Below are positions 44,401-53,060 of a DNA stretch of 64,000 nt, in pieces. How positions within the stretch are numbered: the first letter of the stretch is position 1; every line of letters begins with the position of its first letter. The stretch is from Campylobacter volucris (lineage in GTDB: Bacteria; Campylobacterota; Campylobacteria; Campylobacterales; Campylobacteraceae): NCBI RefSeq assembly GCF_008245045.1, contig NZ_CP043428.1, positions 310,001 through 374,000 on the forward strand. Direction: 5' to 3'. The position numbers were made by a program, and so were the translations under genes. The notes beneath the pieces were generated by a model, which had not been told where the DNA came from, did not search any database, and was given only the letters and a program-made list of their open reading frames with translations.

Positions 44401-45018
44401 GGTGGGCTTGATCATGTTTTAGCTAGCGGGGAAAATGTTAATATTTTGGTTTTAGATACTGAAGTATATTCAAATACTGGAGGGCAAAGTTCAAAATCTT
44501 CAAGAACAGGTGCTGTAGCACAATTTGCAGCTGCTGGAAAACCTGTGCAAAAGAAAGATTTAGGGCAAATTGCTATGACTTATGGATATATTTTTGTAGC
44601 TCAAGTAAATTCTAATGCAAATTATGCGCAATTATTAAAAGCAGTGATAGCCGCTGAAGCTTATGATGGACCATCATTGATTATTGCTTATTCTCCTTGT
44701 ATAGCTCATGGTATCAAAGGCGGACTTGGAAATTCAGGAGATCAGGCGGATTTAGCTACTAAGTGTGGGTATTGGCCAACTTATATTTTTGATCCACGCT
44801 TAGAAGCTGAGGGTAAAAATCCTTTGACAATTTCATCTAAAGAGCCTGATTGGGATTTATATGAGAGTTTTTTAATGAATGAAGTTCGTTATAGTTCTTT
44901 GAAAAAATCAAATCCAGAGCAAGCTAAAGAATTATTTGAGAAAAATAAAGCAGATGCTCAGCGTCGTTATAGACAATTAAAGCGCTTGGCTAATGCTGAT
45001 TTTAGCAATGAAAATTAA
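41464..45018 (+). CDS. Pyruvate:ferredoxin/flavodoxin oxidoreductase
   Basis: The 1184-residue single-chain enzyme (NifJ/Por type) oxidatively decarboxylates pyruvate to acetyl-CoA with flavodoxin or ferredoxin as acceptor, replacing pyruvate dehydrogenase. Order seen: the N-terminal domain (GNEAAAYAAYAFTEVAGIYPITPSSPMADYTD), the CoA/beta domain (RYGLSSKDVDP), a gamma domain (GLGADGTVGANKNSIKIIG) and two [4Fe-4S] motifs (CIQCNQCASVCP and CTGCELCVHECP). The thiamine domain has GACPGCGETPYI, TGCSSIYGGSAPSTPY and DTEVYSNTGGQSSKSS. The flavodoxin partner fldA is at the right end of this window. The gene is essential in relatives. Confidence 0.96.
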   Translation: MSKVMKTMDGNEAAAYAAYAFTEVAGIYPITPSSPMADYTDIWASQGKKNLFGVPVKVVEMQSEAGAAGTVHGSLQAGSLTTTYTASQGLLLKIPNMYKIAGQLLPGVIHVAARALASQALSIFGDHQDIYAARQTGFAMLCSHSVQECMDLAGVAHLAAIKGRVPFMHFFDGFRTSHEIQKIEVMDYAHFDRLLDRKALNEFRDTCLNPENPKTRGTAQNDDIYFQTRELANRYYDGVADIVNEYMQEISKITGREYKPFVYYGDPQATSVVVAMGSVTEALKEVVDYLNNKGHKVGVLKVHLYRPFSLKYLFDVMPQSVEKIAVLDRTKEPGSLGEPLYLDLKSAYYGKEKAPLIVGGRYGLSSKDVDPAQLLAVFENLNQQNPKDGFTIGIIDDVTHTSLSVGEKISLSDDSTIECLFYGLGADGTVGANKNSIKIIGDKTDFYAQAYFAYDSKKSGGYTRSHLRFSKKPITSTYLVSTPHFIACSVAAYLEIYDVLAGIRKGGTFLLNSIWSAQETIKKIPNSVKRILAQKEINFYIINATKLAREIGLGSRTNTIMQAAFFKLANIIDFEDAKKYMKELAYKSYSKKGDAIVEMNYKAIDMGGDGLVKVDIDPSWANLADEIKEETIAYKGTEFVEKIAKPMNAAKGDDLPVSAFLGYEDGSFEHGTTEFEKRGVGVMVPRWIEANCIQCNQCASVCPHAVIRPFLIDEEELNNAPVGVKEHSLNAKGVKEQKLNFKIQVSPLDCTGCELCVHECPTKEKSLVMVPLGEELEHGEQENADYLFKKVTYKDNVLNRENTKGIQFAQPLFEFHGACPGCGETPYITLLTRLFGERMIVANATGCSSIYGGSAPSTPYRKSNKNGHGPAWGNSLFEDNAEFGLGMKIATETTRHKIEYIMNESMQEVPNALSALYKEWIVNKEDAKVSLELRDKLVPLLEENKSIKAVNDILELKSFLSKKSHWIFGGDGWAYDIGYGGLDHVLASGENVNILVLDTEVYSNTGGQSSKSSRTGAVAQFAAAGKPVQKKDLGQIAMTYGYIFVAQVNSNANYAQLLKAVIAAEAYDGPSLIIAYSPCIAHGIKGGLGNSGDQADLATKCGYWPTYIFDPRLEAEGKNPLTISSKEPDWDLYESFLMNEVRYSSLKKSNPEQAKELFEKNKADAQRRYRQLKRLANADFSNEN

Positions 45019-45020
45019 AA

Positions 45021-45347
45021 TTGCTTAAAAATTTTTTTATCTTTATAATGGTGATTAGTGCTTATAGCGCTGATCATTTTATTTTTAACAAATCTTGTGA
45101 TGTGGATTTAAGCACATTACAAGATCCTTTTTTTCAACAAAAATCTCATGTAGATTTTAATTTTTCATTACAAGCTATAATGTCAAACAAAGTTAAAATT
45201 AATGATGTATGGTATATGTTAAATGATGAAATTAATGGATTTAAAATTATTAAAATAGATAGATTTCAAGTTTTACTTATAAAAAATAATAAAGAAGAGA
45301 TGGTTTTAAATTTATATGAGAAAAATAATAATATTATTATTTATTAG
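45021..45347 (+). CDS. ctsR: Competence protein CtsR (transformation system component)
   Basis: A 108-residue protein starting at TTG 45021 with a short hydrophobic export segment (LKNFFIFIMVISAYSA). The body (VKINDVWYMLNDEINGFKIIKIDRFQVLLIKNNKEEMVLNLYEK) resembles the C-terminal part of pilus-assembly PilP/GspC-like proteins. The position directly before the secretin gene, and the equivalent gene order in C. jejuni, identify it as ctsR, which is needed for DNA uptake. It is 2 bases from the por stop and overlaps ctsD by 32 bases. A ribosome site for TTG 45021 is weak, so the start is uncertain. Confidence 0.7.
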   Translation: MLKNFFIFIMVISAYSADHFIFNKSCDVDLSTLQDPFFQQKSHVDFNFSLQAIMSNKVKINDVWYMLNDEINGFKIIKIDRFQVLLIKNNKEEMVLNLYEKNNNIIIY

Positions 45348-46710
45348 TATATGTTTTACTCAAGTTTTTGCAAATTCATGTCATCAAAGGGTTTTTGATA
45401 TCAGTGTTGATTCTAAAAGTACATTATTAGAAATTTTAAATGAGCTTGGTAAAGAATGTGGCTTTAGTATCATTGTAAAAGATTCTTTAGCGCAAAAGAA
45501 ACTAAATACCGCTCAAAATTATCTTCACATTAGAAAAATGTCTTTAAGAGAAATTTTTAATCTTTTGTTGAAAGAAAATAATCTTGCTTATGATTATGAA
45601 AAAAATATTTTAAAAATTTATGGAAAAGTAGTAAAGACTTTTAAAATTCATTATATTAGCTCTATTAGAGAAGGACAAAGTATCACTAAAGCTTCAGTGG
45701 ATTCAAGACCAAGACAAGGAGAATATGAACATTCTAATAAAGAAGCAGATAATTTGGTTATAAGCACTGATAGGTTTGATTTTTGGGAGAAAATTGCAGA
45801 AGAAATTCAAGCTTTACTTGATGAAAATACTACTAAGCCCATTATTAATACCAATGCGGGAATCATTACCTTACAAGCTACTCCATATGAAATTACAAGG
45901 GTGCAAAATTATTTAAATGATTTAAATAAACGATTGAAAAAACAAGTTTTAATTGATGTGAGTATAGTTGCTGTACATTTAAATAAAAATCATTCTAGTG
46001 GAATTAATTGGCAAGAACTCGCTTTTAGGTTAAATGGCGATGATAAAGATTTTATCATAAATAAAGGTGGTATTAAAAATATCAATTTAAAAGCAAATAT
46101 CCAAACTCAAGCAATTATAAATTTATTGCAAGAAAATGGTAAAACCACGGTGCTTTCTAATCCAAAACTTATGGCTTTAAATAATCAACAAGCAATTATT
46201 TCTATAGGTGATACTATAAATTATCAAGTTAAAGAAAGTTCTAAAGGCACTGAAAATGGAAGTACAATTAGTGAAACTTATAATAATTATTCTATTTTTG
46301 TAGGAATTTTACTTAATATTTTGCCAGAAATTTCAGATGATCATAAGATTATGCTTAGGATAAATCCTAGTTTGAGTGATTTTAAATATAGTGTTGATAA
46401 TCATCGTCAAAATAAACCAAGAAATATTGCGCCCGATACTATACAAAAAAAGCTTTCAACTGTTGTAGAAGTGGAAGATTCTCAAACTTTAATTTTAGGT
46501 GGTTTGATTAGTAAAAATAGCATTAACAATCAAAATGAAATCAATTTACTTTCTAAAATACCTATTTTTGGATTATTATTTCAAGGTAAGCAAAATATAG
46601 AAGATGTTAGCGAAATTGTTTTTATCATCAAGCCAACTATAATCAAAGAAGATAAAAAGATACTAAATTTAAAAGATTTGGGTTTTAAAAATGAAGATCA
46701 TATGTTTTAG
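45316..46710 (+). CDS. ctsD: Type II secretion-like secretin CtsD
   Basis: This 464-residue outer-membrane secretin forms the pore for transformation. It has a signal peptide (MRKIIILLFISICFTQVFA) and an N-terminal STN-like domain (STLLEILNELGKECGFSIIVKD). NIITLQATPYEITRVQNYLNDLNKRLKKQVLIDV marks the N3-like region. The secretin core has VLSNPKLMALNNQQAIISIGD and the C-terminal VEVEDSQTLILGGLISKNS...IPIFGLLFQ signature. It overlaps ctsR at the start and the TPR-like gene at the end. Confidence 0.92.
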   Translation: MRKIIILLFISICFTQVFANSCHQRVFDISVDSKSTLLEILNELGKECGFSIIVKDSLAQKKLNTAQNYLHIRKMSLREIFNLLLKENNLAYDYEKNILKIYGKVVKTFKIHYISSIREGQSITKASVDSRPRQGEYEHSNKEADNLVISTDRFDFWEKIAEEIQALLDENTTKPIINTNAGIITLQATPYEITRVQNYLNDLNKRLKKQVLIDVSIVAVHLNKNHSSGINWQELAFRLNGDDKDFIINKGGIKNINLKANIQTQAIINLLQENGKTTVLSNPKLMALNNQQAIISIGDTINYQVKESSKGTENGSTISETYNNYSIFVGILLNILPEISDDHKIMLRINPSLSDFKYSVDNHRQNKPRNIAPDTIQKKLSTVVEVEDSQTLILGGLISKNSINNQNEINLLSKIPIFGLLFQGKQNIEDVSEIVFIIKPTIIKEDKKILNLKDLGFKNEDHMF

Positions 46711-47029
46711 TATGTTAATCATGTTTTTAGCTTTTTCAAAATTAAAAGCAAAAATTAGCATTAAAAAAGAGAATATAGATTCTTTGATTTTATATGAAAA
46801 ATTTATTAATGATCCAAGTTATATCAATGCTTTAAATTTAGCCCAGTATTTTTATAGTATAAAAGATTATAAAAATTCTTCATTTTGGGCTATAGAAGCA
46901 AATGAAATTGAGTATTTAGAAAAAGATGCTTGGCTAATTTTTATTAATTCTAAAATGAAACAAGGGCAAATTGATCAAGCATTAAAAGCTAAAGAAGAAT
47001 ATGAAAAAGTATTAAATGCAAGTTATTAA
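46691..47029 (+). CDS. Small exported TPR-like protein of the cts operon
   Basis: A 112-residue protein with an N-terminal hydrophobic segment (IICFSMLIMFLAFSKLKA) followed by two helix-turn-helix repeats (NALNLAQYFYSIKDYKNSSFWAIEANE and DAWLIFINSKMKQGQIDQALKAKEEY), the spacing of a tetratricopeptide pair. It overlaps ctsD by 20 bases and ctsE by 14 bases, so it is an integral part of the operon. It resembles the small gene between ctsP and ctsE in C. jejuni. Function in DNA uptake is presumed from position only. Confidence 0.72.
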   Translation: MKIICFSMLIMFLAFSKLKAKISIKKENIDSLILYEKFINDPSYINALNLAQYFYSIKDYKNSSFWAIEANEIEYLEKDAWLIFINSKMKQGQIDQALKAKEEYEKVLNASY

Positions 47030-48575
47030 ATATAGAGATATTGTTCAAAACTTGATAGATAATATGCTTACTCATAATGAGCTTTTATCATTAGATAAAG
47101 ATTTTTTTCAAAAATTAGCTTTAGAATATGAACTACAATTTTTAGATTTAAATGATAAATTTGATTTTGAAAAATATTTATATAACTTACCTCTTGCTCT
47201 TATAGAAAAATATGAAATTTTATGTTTTGAAGAAAATGATGAGTGTATAAAAATTATTTCTTACAAGCCTTTGTATGGTGAAGTTTTAGAAAAATTACAA
47301 AATATTTTTCGAGATAAAAATATCCATATTTTTATAGTTGAATTTACAAAATTTGAATATTTTTTTGAAAAAATTAAATTTTTAATAAAATTTCAAAATT
47401 ATTCCTATGAAGTAGAAAAAATTTTAAATTCTCAAAACAATAAAGAAGGGGATTTTTTAGAGCAAATTTTATTTTTGATTTTATCTTATGCTAGTTTTTT
47501 AAAAGCAAGTGATATTCATTTTGAACCTTTAGAAAATATGGTGAAATTAAGATTTAGAATCGATGGAATTTTACAAATTATTATTTGTTTTACTCATGAA
47601 ATTTATCAAGCATTGCTTACTCATATAAAAATTATATCTTTGCTTAATGTTGTAGAGCAAAGAAATGCTCAAGATGGAAGTTTTAGTAAATGTATCCAAG
47701 ATCAACAATATGATTTTAGGGTTTCTATTATGCCTTTATTGTTTGGACAAAGTACGGTAATAAGGATTTTAAAACAAGAAAAAAATATTTTTCAGTTAGA
47801 AAATCTTTTGATTAACGATAAGATTCTTAAGAAAATAAAACTTAATATACAAGCTTTGAGTGGTTTGATTTTATTTTGTGGGCCAACAGGAAGCGGGAAA
47901 AGCACTTTTATGCATAGTTTGTTAAACGAACTTGATGAGAATAAAAAAATTATCACTTTAGAAGATCCTATAGAATATAAATTAACAAAAGCTCAACAAA
48001 TTCTTTTAAATTCTAAAGCCGATTTTGATTTTTCTAGGGCTTTAAGGGGAGTTTTAAGACAAGATCCTGATGTTATAATGATAGGAGAAATTAGAGATGA
48101 AGAAAGTTTAGATATAGTTTTAAAAGCTTCCTTGAGCGGACATTTAGTTTTTAGCACTTTGCATACTAATAATGCTTTAGAGGCAATCTTTAGAATGATG
48201 CATATGGGAGCTAAGTCTTATCTTATAGCAAGATCTTTAAATTTAATCATTGCTCAGCGTTTGGTGCGTAAGCTTTGTGAATGCAAAGAAGAAATTAGCG
48301 AAATTGTTTATAAAAATCAAACAATAAATGGAAAATTTTATAAAGCTAAGGGTTGCCCAAAATGCATGATGAGTGGCTATAAGGGAAGAATTATGATAGC
48401 AGAGTTTTTATTTTTAGATGCAAATGTTAAAAATTTGATTGAAAATAATTCTTCTTTTGAACAAATACAAGCTTATATTTTAAAAAATGATTTTTTATCT
48501 TTAAGTGAAGATGCATTGGATAAGGTCAAAAAAGGCCTTACTTCTATAGAAGAAATTTGGAAAGTTTTATTTTGA
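47016..48575 (+). CDS. ctsE: Type II secretion/transformation ATPase CtsE
   Basis: A 519-residue GspE/PilB-type ATPase. The middle segment KASDIHFEPLENMVKLRFRIDGIL is the conserved N2 signature. Walker A is GPTGSGKS near residue 290, the Asp box is ITLEDPIEY, Walker B is QDPDVIMIGEIRDEESL, and the His box is GHLVFSTLHTNNALEA. A tetracysteine zinc site follows (LCECKEE ... GCPKCMMSGYKGR). It would power assembly or retraction of the uptake pseudopilus. Start ATG 47016 lies inside the previous gene; the stop overlaps ctsF. Confidence 0.94.
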   Translation: MQVIKYRDIVQNLIDNMLTHNELLSLDKDFFQKLALEYELQFLDLNDKFDFEKYLYNLPLALIEKYEILCFEENDECIKIISYKPLYGEVLEKLQNIFRDKNIHIFIVEFTKFEYFFEKIKFLIKFQNYSYEVEKILNSQNNKEGDFLEQILFLILSYASFLKASDIHFEPLENMVKLRFRIDGILQIIICFTHEIYQALLTHIKIISLLNVVEQRNAQDGSFSKCIQDQQYDFRVSIMPLLFGQSTVIRILKQEKNIFQLENLLINDKILKKIKLNIQALSGLILFCGPTGSGKSTFMHSLLNELDENKKIITLEDPIEYKLTKAQQILLNSKADFDFSRALRGVLRQDPDVIMIGEIRDEESLDIVLKASLSGHLVFSTLHTNNALEAIFRMMHMGAKSYLIARSLNLIIAQRLVRKLCECKEEISEIVYKNQTINGKFYKAKGCPKCMMSGYKGRIMIAEFLFLDANVKNLIENNSSFEQIQAYILKNDFLSLSEDALDKVKKGLTSIEEIWKVLF

Positions 48576-49735
48576 AAGAGTTTATAATAACTTATATTTT
48601 TAATCACAAAGAAAAACAAAGCATCATTAAAGCAAAAAATCTTTATGAAGCTAGAATTAAAGCTTTGCAAAAATATGATACTTTGGTGGAGGTAAAAGAG
48701 TATTTTGCGCAAAAAAATATAAAAATCAAAGAAGAAGAGTTAATTTTTATCCTTAAAGATTTGCATATGATTTTAAAAGCAGGTCTTAGTTTGCAAGAAG
48801 CAGTTTTAGAATTTTCACAGCATTCTTATGACAAAAAAATAACTTTTATGTTTAATCAGATATATCAAAGACTTAAAAATGGTTCAACATATGAAGAAGC
48901 TTTTAAAGATTTATTTAATCCTAGAGAACTAGCTATTTTAAAAATTTGCGAGGGTAAAGAGGAATTAAATGAAGCATTTAAAATAATCATAGCTTTAAAA
49001 GAAAAACAAATAAAAAATTTAAAACAATTTAAAAAAGCTATTTCATATCCTATTTTGGTTTTTATAAGTATAATTTTTGCTTTTTTTGTATTGATGTTTT
49101 TTGTATTGCCTGAATTTAAGAATTTATTTATTCAGCTTGATTTGCAATTGCCTATGATTACAAAAATTTTATTTTTTATAGGAGATTTTTTAGCTAGTTA
49201 TTTTTGGGCTATATTTTTTTGCTTGGGTGTTTTGACTACATGTGTGTATATTTTATATAAAAAATCTTTTTTGTTTGATAAGATACTTTTTCATATGCCT
49301 ATATTTGGAAATATCATCGCATATCAGGATAAATTTTGTTTTTTTATCATTTTTTCGTATTTATTAAAATCAGGTATAGATGCTAAAAAAGCACTTAAAA
49401 TGTCTAATAATGGTGTGCAAAACAAATTTTTAAAAGCTAACATTGCTAAAGCTATAGTCTCATTTGAATCAGGATTAAATTTGGCTGAAGCTTTTTTACG
49501 CATTAATATTTTTGAATCCTTTGTTATTAGAATGATAAATTTAGGTTTGAAAAGTTCTAAGCTTGAGGAAAGTACTTATGAGCTTGCTTTATTTTTTGAG
49601 CAAAAAAAAGAAGAATATGTTCGAAAAATCTTTATAATGCTTGAACCATTGATGATTGTATTTATGGCATTGATGATTTTAATTCTTGCTTTGGGGGTAT
49701 TTTTACCAATGTGGCAAATCACGCAAGGAATTTAA
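48572..49735 (+). CDS. ctsF: Type II secretion/transformation inner-membrane protein CtsF
   Basis: A 387-residue GspF/PilC-type platform protein with two repeats of the family domain (FILKDLHMILKAGLSLQEAVLEF and FFIIFSYLLKSGIDAKKALKMSN). It has three membrane helices, including the C-terminal MLEPLMIVFMALMILILALGVFLPMW. I choose TTG 48572, which overlaps the ctsE stop as TTGA and has GGAAAG 8 bases upstream, over TTG 48557, which is inside that ribosome site. It ends the cts operon, overlapping by 4 bases the stop of the convergent transporter gene. Confidence 0.92.
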   Translation: MKEFIITYIFNHKEKQSIIKAKNLYEARIKALQKYDTLVEVKEYFAQKNIKIKEEELIFILKDLHMILKAGLSLQEAVLEFSQHSYDKKITFMFNQIYQRLKNGSTYEEAFKDLFNPRELAILKICEGKEELNEAFKIIIALKEKQIKNLKQFKKAISYPILVFISIIFAFFVLMFFVLPEFKNLFIQLDLQLPMITKILFFIGDFLASYFWAIFFCLGVLTTCVYILYKKSFLFDKILFHMPIFGNIIAYQDKFCFFIIFSYLLKSGIDAKKALKMSNNGVQNKFLKANIAKAIVSFESGLNLAEAFLRINIFESFVIRMINLGLKSSKLEESTYELALFFEQKKEEYVRKIFIMLEPLMIVFMALMILILALGVFLPMWQITQGI

Positions 49736-50487
49736 GAAATCAAATAATCATACGCAACTTTAGCTATGGTTAGAGCTACCATGGTTAAAAAAAGTTTTTT
49801 AATGAATGTTCCTTGAGTTTTTAAAACAAGTTTTGAACCAACAAATGCGCCTAAAATTTGTCCTATGCCCATTAAAATCCCAACTTTCCATAGTACTTCA
49901 TAAGAATATAAAAATACAGCCAAGGCTACTATATTGCTTGTAAAATTTAAAATTTTAGTGTTAATGCTGGCATTTTTCATGCTAAAACCTAAAAATATCA
50001 CACAAGCAAATATCCAAAAAGAACCCGTCCCAGGCCCTAAAAAACCATCATAAAAACCTATTAATAAACCAAAAATGATTTGAAAGCTAGTAGTGCTCAT
50101 TTTGGCTTTGTGTTGAGTATTTCCAATATTTGGTTTAAAAATAGTATAAAGAAAAATTAAAACAAGACATATTAAAACTATGATTTTCACACTATCTTGA
50201 TTGATTAGTAAAACGCTATATGTTCCTAAAATAGCGCCAATTGCAGTAAATAAAATTCCCAAAGCAATTTTTTCTATTTGCATGGATTTTCTATAAGCTA
50301 ATACAGCTGTAAAAGAGCCAAAAGTGCTTTGAAGTTTATTTGTAGCTAAAGCCAAATGAGGAGGTATTCCACAAGCAAATAAAGCAGGTATAGTGATAAG
50401 CCCACCTCCTCCAACTATAGCATCAACACATCCTGCAAAAATTGCTACAAAAAATAATATTACATAATAGCTTAGCTCAAGTTCCAT
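49732..50487 (-). CDS. TSUP (TauE/SafE) family membrane transporter
   Basis: A 251-residue, eight-helix membrane protein. It begins with the repeat signature GCVDAIVGGGGLITIPALFACGIPPHLALATNKLQSTFGSFTA and has the second-half counterpart GFYDGFLGPGTGSFWIFACVIFLGFSMKNASINTKILNFTSN. TSUP proteins export sulfite, sulfoacetate or related organic anions; the substrate here cannot be told. It overlaps the start of the flanking TIGR02757 gene by 16 bases and lies downstream of the flgK group, so it may be co-transcribed. Confidence 0.88.
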   Translation of the reverse strand: MELELSYYVILFFVAIFAGCVDAIVGGGGLITIPALFACGIPPHLALATNKLQSTFGSFTAVLAYRKSMQIEKIALGILFTAIGAILGTYSVLLINQDSVKIIVLICLVLIFLYTIFKPNIGNTQHKAKMSTTSFQIIFGLLIGFYDGFLGPGTGSFWIFACVIFLGFSMKNASINTKILNFTSNIVALAVFLYSYEVLWKVGILMGIGQILGAFVGSKLVLKTQGTFIKKLFLTMVALTIAKVAYDYLIS

Positions 50488-51221
50488 AAAATTTCCTTAT
50501 TTTGTCCGATTCTGTATAAAGCAAAGTCATATTTTATAGGATCTTTTGGATCTAGTTTTTGTAAATTTTTAGTCAATTCCAATACGCTTTTAAAATCATA
50601 AATCTTACGCCTTAAAAGCTTAAGCTCTAATGAAATTTTGTGAGTATGAGTATCAAGAGGTATTAAGAGATCTTTTTTATCTATATCTTTAAAAAGTCCC
50701 AAATCTATTTCATCTTTTCTTACCATCCATCTTAAATACATATTGTATCTTTTGAAGGTAGATTTTGGTCTTTGAAATTTTTTAGAAAAGAAAAATTCAT
50801 AACCATAGCTTCGATAAGGGTTTATTTTATATATAGTATCGATAAAATTTGAAATTGCATCTATGATATTTTGTTCTTTTTTGTAAGCTTTGGTGAAAAT
50901 ATTTTCTATACTATCTTCATTTTGCAATCTTTTTAAGGTAATAAATATTTGAGCAATATCTTGAGAATTTTGAAAACGATATGTTAAGTTTTTGCTTTCT
51001 TGCATGATAGTTTTTTCATTGCTTTCTAAAAGAGAAAAATCAAGTTTTTGTAAAAAATTGACAATATTTTTTGCATTACCATATGCAAACAAAGCACAAA
51101 TTAAGGCTATGGTTGGATTTTTATATATACTTGCAATTTGTAAAGGATCAGGGTGAGAAAAAAGCTCTTTTTGTGTATTTTTATCTAGTACAAGATCATC
51201 TAAAAGAGCTTTTATATGCAT
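50472..51221 (-). CDS. TIGR02757 family protein
   Basis: A 249-residue protein with the family's conserved pieces: DPLQIASIYKNPTIALICALFAYGNAKNI near the start, INPYRSYGYEFFFSKKFQRPKSTFKRYNMYLRWMVRKDEIDLGLF in the middle, and LIPLDTHTHKISLELKLLRRK...DPIKYDFALYRIGQ near the end. The DTHTH stretch and the arrangement resemble helix-hairpin-helix DNA glycosylase-like folds, but no function is established. The start overlaps the flgK stop by one base; it is the distal part of the flagellar transcript. Confidence 0.88.
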   Translation of the reverse strand: MHIKALLDDLVLDKNTQKELFSHPDPLQIASIYKNPTIALICALFAYGNAKNIVNFLQKLDFSLLESNEKTIMQESKNLTYRFQNSQDIAQIFITLKRLQNEDSIENIFTKAYKKEQNIIDAISNFIDTIYKINPYRSYGYEFFFSKKFQRPKSTFKRYNMYLRWMVRKDEIDLGLFKDIDKKDLLIPLDTHTHKISLELKLLRRKIYDFKSVLELTKNLQKLDPKDPIKYDFALYRIGQNKEILWNLS

Positions 51222-53050
51222 TAAGATTTTAAGCCAAGTAGGGTATCTAGCATTTGATCTACTGTGGTTACTATTTTAGCTGCTGCTCCATAACTTGCTT
51301 GATATTGTATAAGAGACGCTAATTCTTCGTTTGTATTCACACCGCTTTTTGATTGATATTCTGCATAAACTGTATTTAAAACAGTTGAATTTGTAGCATG
51401 TGTAAAGCCATTGCTTTCAGCATTGGAAGCAATTTGTCCAGTGAATTTTCTATAATATCCATCTAGTGTTAAGCTATCTACTGTCCCATCTTTGTTATAA
51501 AAATTTACTTTTTTGGTTTGAAGTTGTAACATAGCATTTGCCACTTCATTATTACCATCTATTCCAGTAGCACTTCCTTTTAAAGTGTTTGGATCATTTC
51601 TAATACTTGAATTTACATTGATATTGCTTGCATCTTGTCCGTTAAAAAATGATGAAACATTTAAAGCTCCTGGGAAATTCGTGCCATTATCTTTAAAAGC
51701 TATTTTATAACCTTCTTTTAAAGCTCCAACTTGTAAATTTCCACTATCACTTTGTCCATCGTAGTGATAAAAAGCATTAAAAAAGTCATTTAAATCATTT
51801 TCAGGTTTTCCATCTTTATTATCATCAATATCTGCATTGATTTGTTTAACTACATCTTCTATGGTGGTATTAACATCTATATTTATAGTTCTTTTGGCAA
51901 CTTCTTTGCCTTGATTATCATATATAACAAGATCAAAACTACCAGCTTGGATATTTTTATCATAGCTCATTAATGAGGTATTTGGTTTCAATCCTTTTAA
52001 ATCATCAGAATTTACTTTATCTGTGGCAGCTTGGGCATAGACATTATTTGTTTGGGTGATAAGAGTTTTAGTGAAAGTATTTAGCATATCTTTATAATCT
52101 TGTAAGATACCATCGCTATAAGTATCATGATTTCCATCATAATTTCTTCCTCTAAGGTCTAGTTGAGCACCTAATTGACCCCCTGTTATTTTGCTAGTTA
52201 AATCATATCTATTTTCATCATTTACTTCATAATAAATTTGATAAAATCCTTGAGGATTATTATCATCAAGTTTTAAAGGATGAAAACTTGATCCATTAAC
52301 TATACTAAATCCTTGAATACTTAAATCATAGTATTTTCCAGAATCAGTCATAGTCGTTTCTAAAGTGTTATCTTGGGTAGCTTTTCCTTTCCAAGCTACC
52401 GCATCAACTAATTTTGAAAGTCTTAATTCTAACTCATCTCTTCTATCTCTTAGTTGATTAGCATTATCAGTTGGTAAAACTTCTGCTTGTTCAAGCTGTT
52501 TATTGATATTTGCGATTTCTTCGCCTATGCTGTTAATTTCATCTACTGTTTGTTTAATTTGTTCATTAACAGTTTGTTGCATTTGATCAAGAGATTGTAA
52601 GGTTTTTTGAATATTTTGAGTTAGAGTATTAGCACTTTCTACTAGATCTATTTTACTAGCTGTGTCATTTGGATTTGAAGCAAAATTATTCCATGCATCA
52701 TAGTAGTTTTTATAATCTTGCAATATACCAGTTCCTTGCATATCAGGAAATCTTTGACTTGCTTCTTGTAAAATTTTTCCTAAATAGTCTGTGTATTGTT
52801 GTTGGGTGGTGGCATTTTTTAATTTATAATAAGAATGCTCATCATGCAATCTTTTAATGGTATCAATTTGAGTTCCAGTTCCTAAAGTTAAACCACCTCT
52901 TTCTACTGACATAGCAGAGCTTTGCACAGCTCTTTGTCTTGTATAAAAAACCGCACCTGCGTTAGAGATGTTATTACCTGTTGTGTTGATTTGAAGTTCA
53001 GCAGCTTTTATACCACTAACTCCAGTATATAAACTATCAAAAATTCCCAT
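51221..53050 (-). CDS. flgK: Flagellar hook-associated protein FlgK
   Basis: The 609-residue first hook-filament junction protein begins MGIFDSLYTGVSGIKAAELQINTTGNNISNAGAVFYTRQRA, the classic rod/hook family N-terminus. It ends GVNTNEELASLIQYQASYGAAAKIVTTVDQMLDTLLGLKS, the coiled-coil C-terminus. It is exported by the flagellar type III system, escorted by FlgN, whose gene lies 10 bases upstream. Length is normal for Campylobacter FlgK. Confidence 0.97.
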   Translation of the reverse strand: MGIFDSLYTGVSGIKAAELQINTTGNNISNAGAVFYTRQRAVQSSAMSVERGGLTLGTGTQIDTIKRLHDEHSYYKLKNATTQQQYTDYLGKILQEASQRFPDMQGTGILQDYKNYYDAWNNFASNPNDTASKIDLVESANTLTQNIQKTLQSLDQMQQTVNEQIKQTVDEINSIGEEIANINKQLEQAEVLPTDNANQLRDRRDELELRLSKLVDAVAWKGKATQDNTLETTMTDSGKYYDLSIQGFSIVNGSSFHPLKLDDNNPQGFYQIYYEVNDENRYDLTSKITGGQLGAQLDLRGRNYDGNHDTYSDGILQDYKDMLNTFTKTLITQTNNVYAQAATDKVNSDDLKGLKPNTSLMSYDKNIQAGSFDLVIYDNQGKEVAKRTINIDVNTTIEDVVKQINADIDDNKDGKPENDLNDFFNAFYHYDGQSDSGNLQVGALKEGYKIAFKDNGTNFPGALNVSSFFNGQDASNINVNSSIRNDPNTLKGSATGIDGNNEVANAMLQLQTKKVNFYNKDGTVDSLTLDGYYRKFTGQIASNAESNGFTHATNSTVLNTVYAEYQSKSGVNTNEELASLIQYQASYGAAAKIVTTVDQMLDTLLGLKS

Positions 53051-53060
53051 GCTTTAGCCT

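Noticed and set aside
41464-45018. Separate por subunit genes
   Set aside because: All domains are in one uninterrupted frame, the NifJ-type single-chain form.
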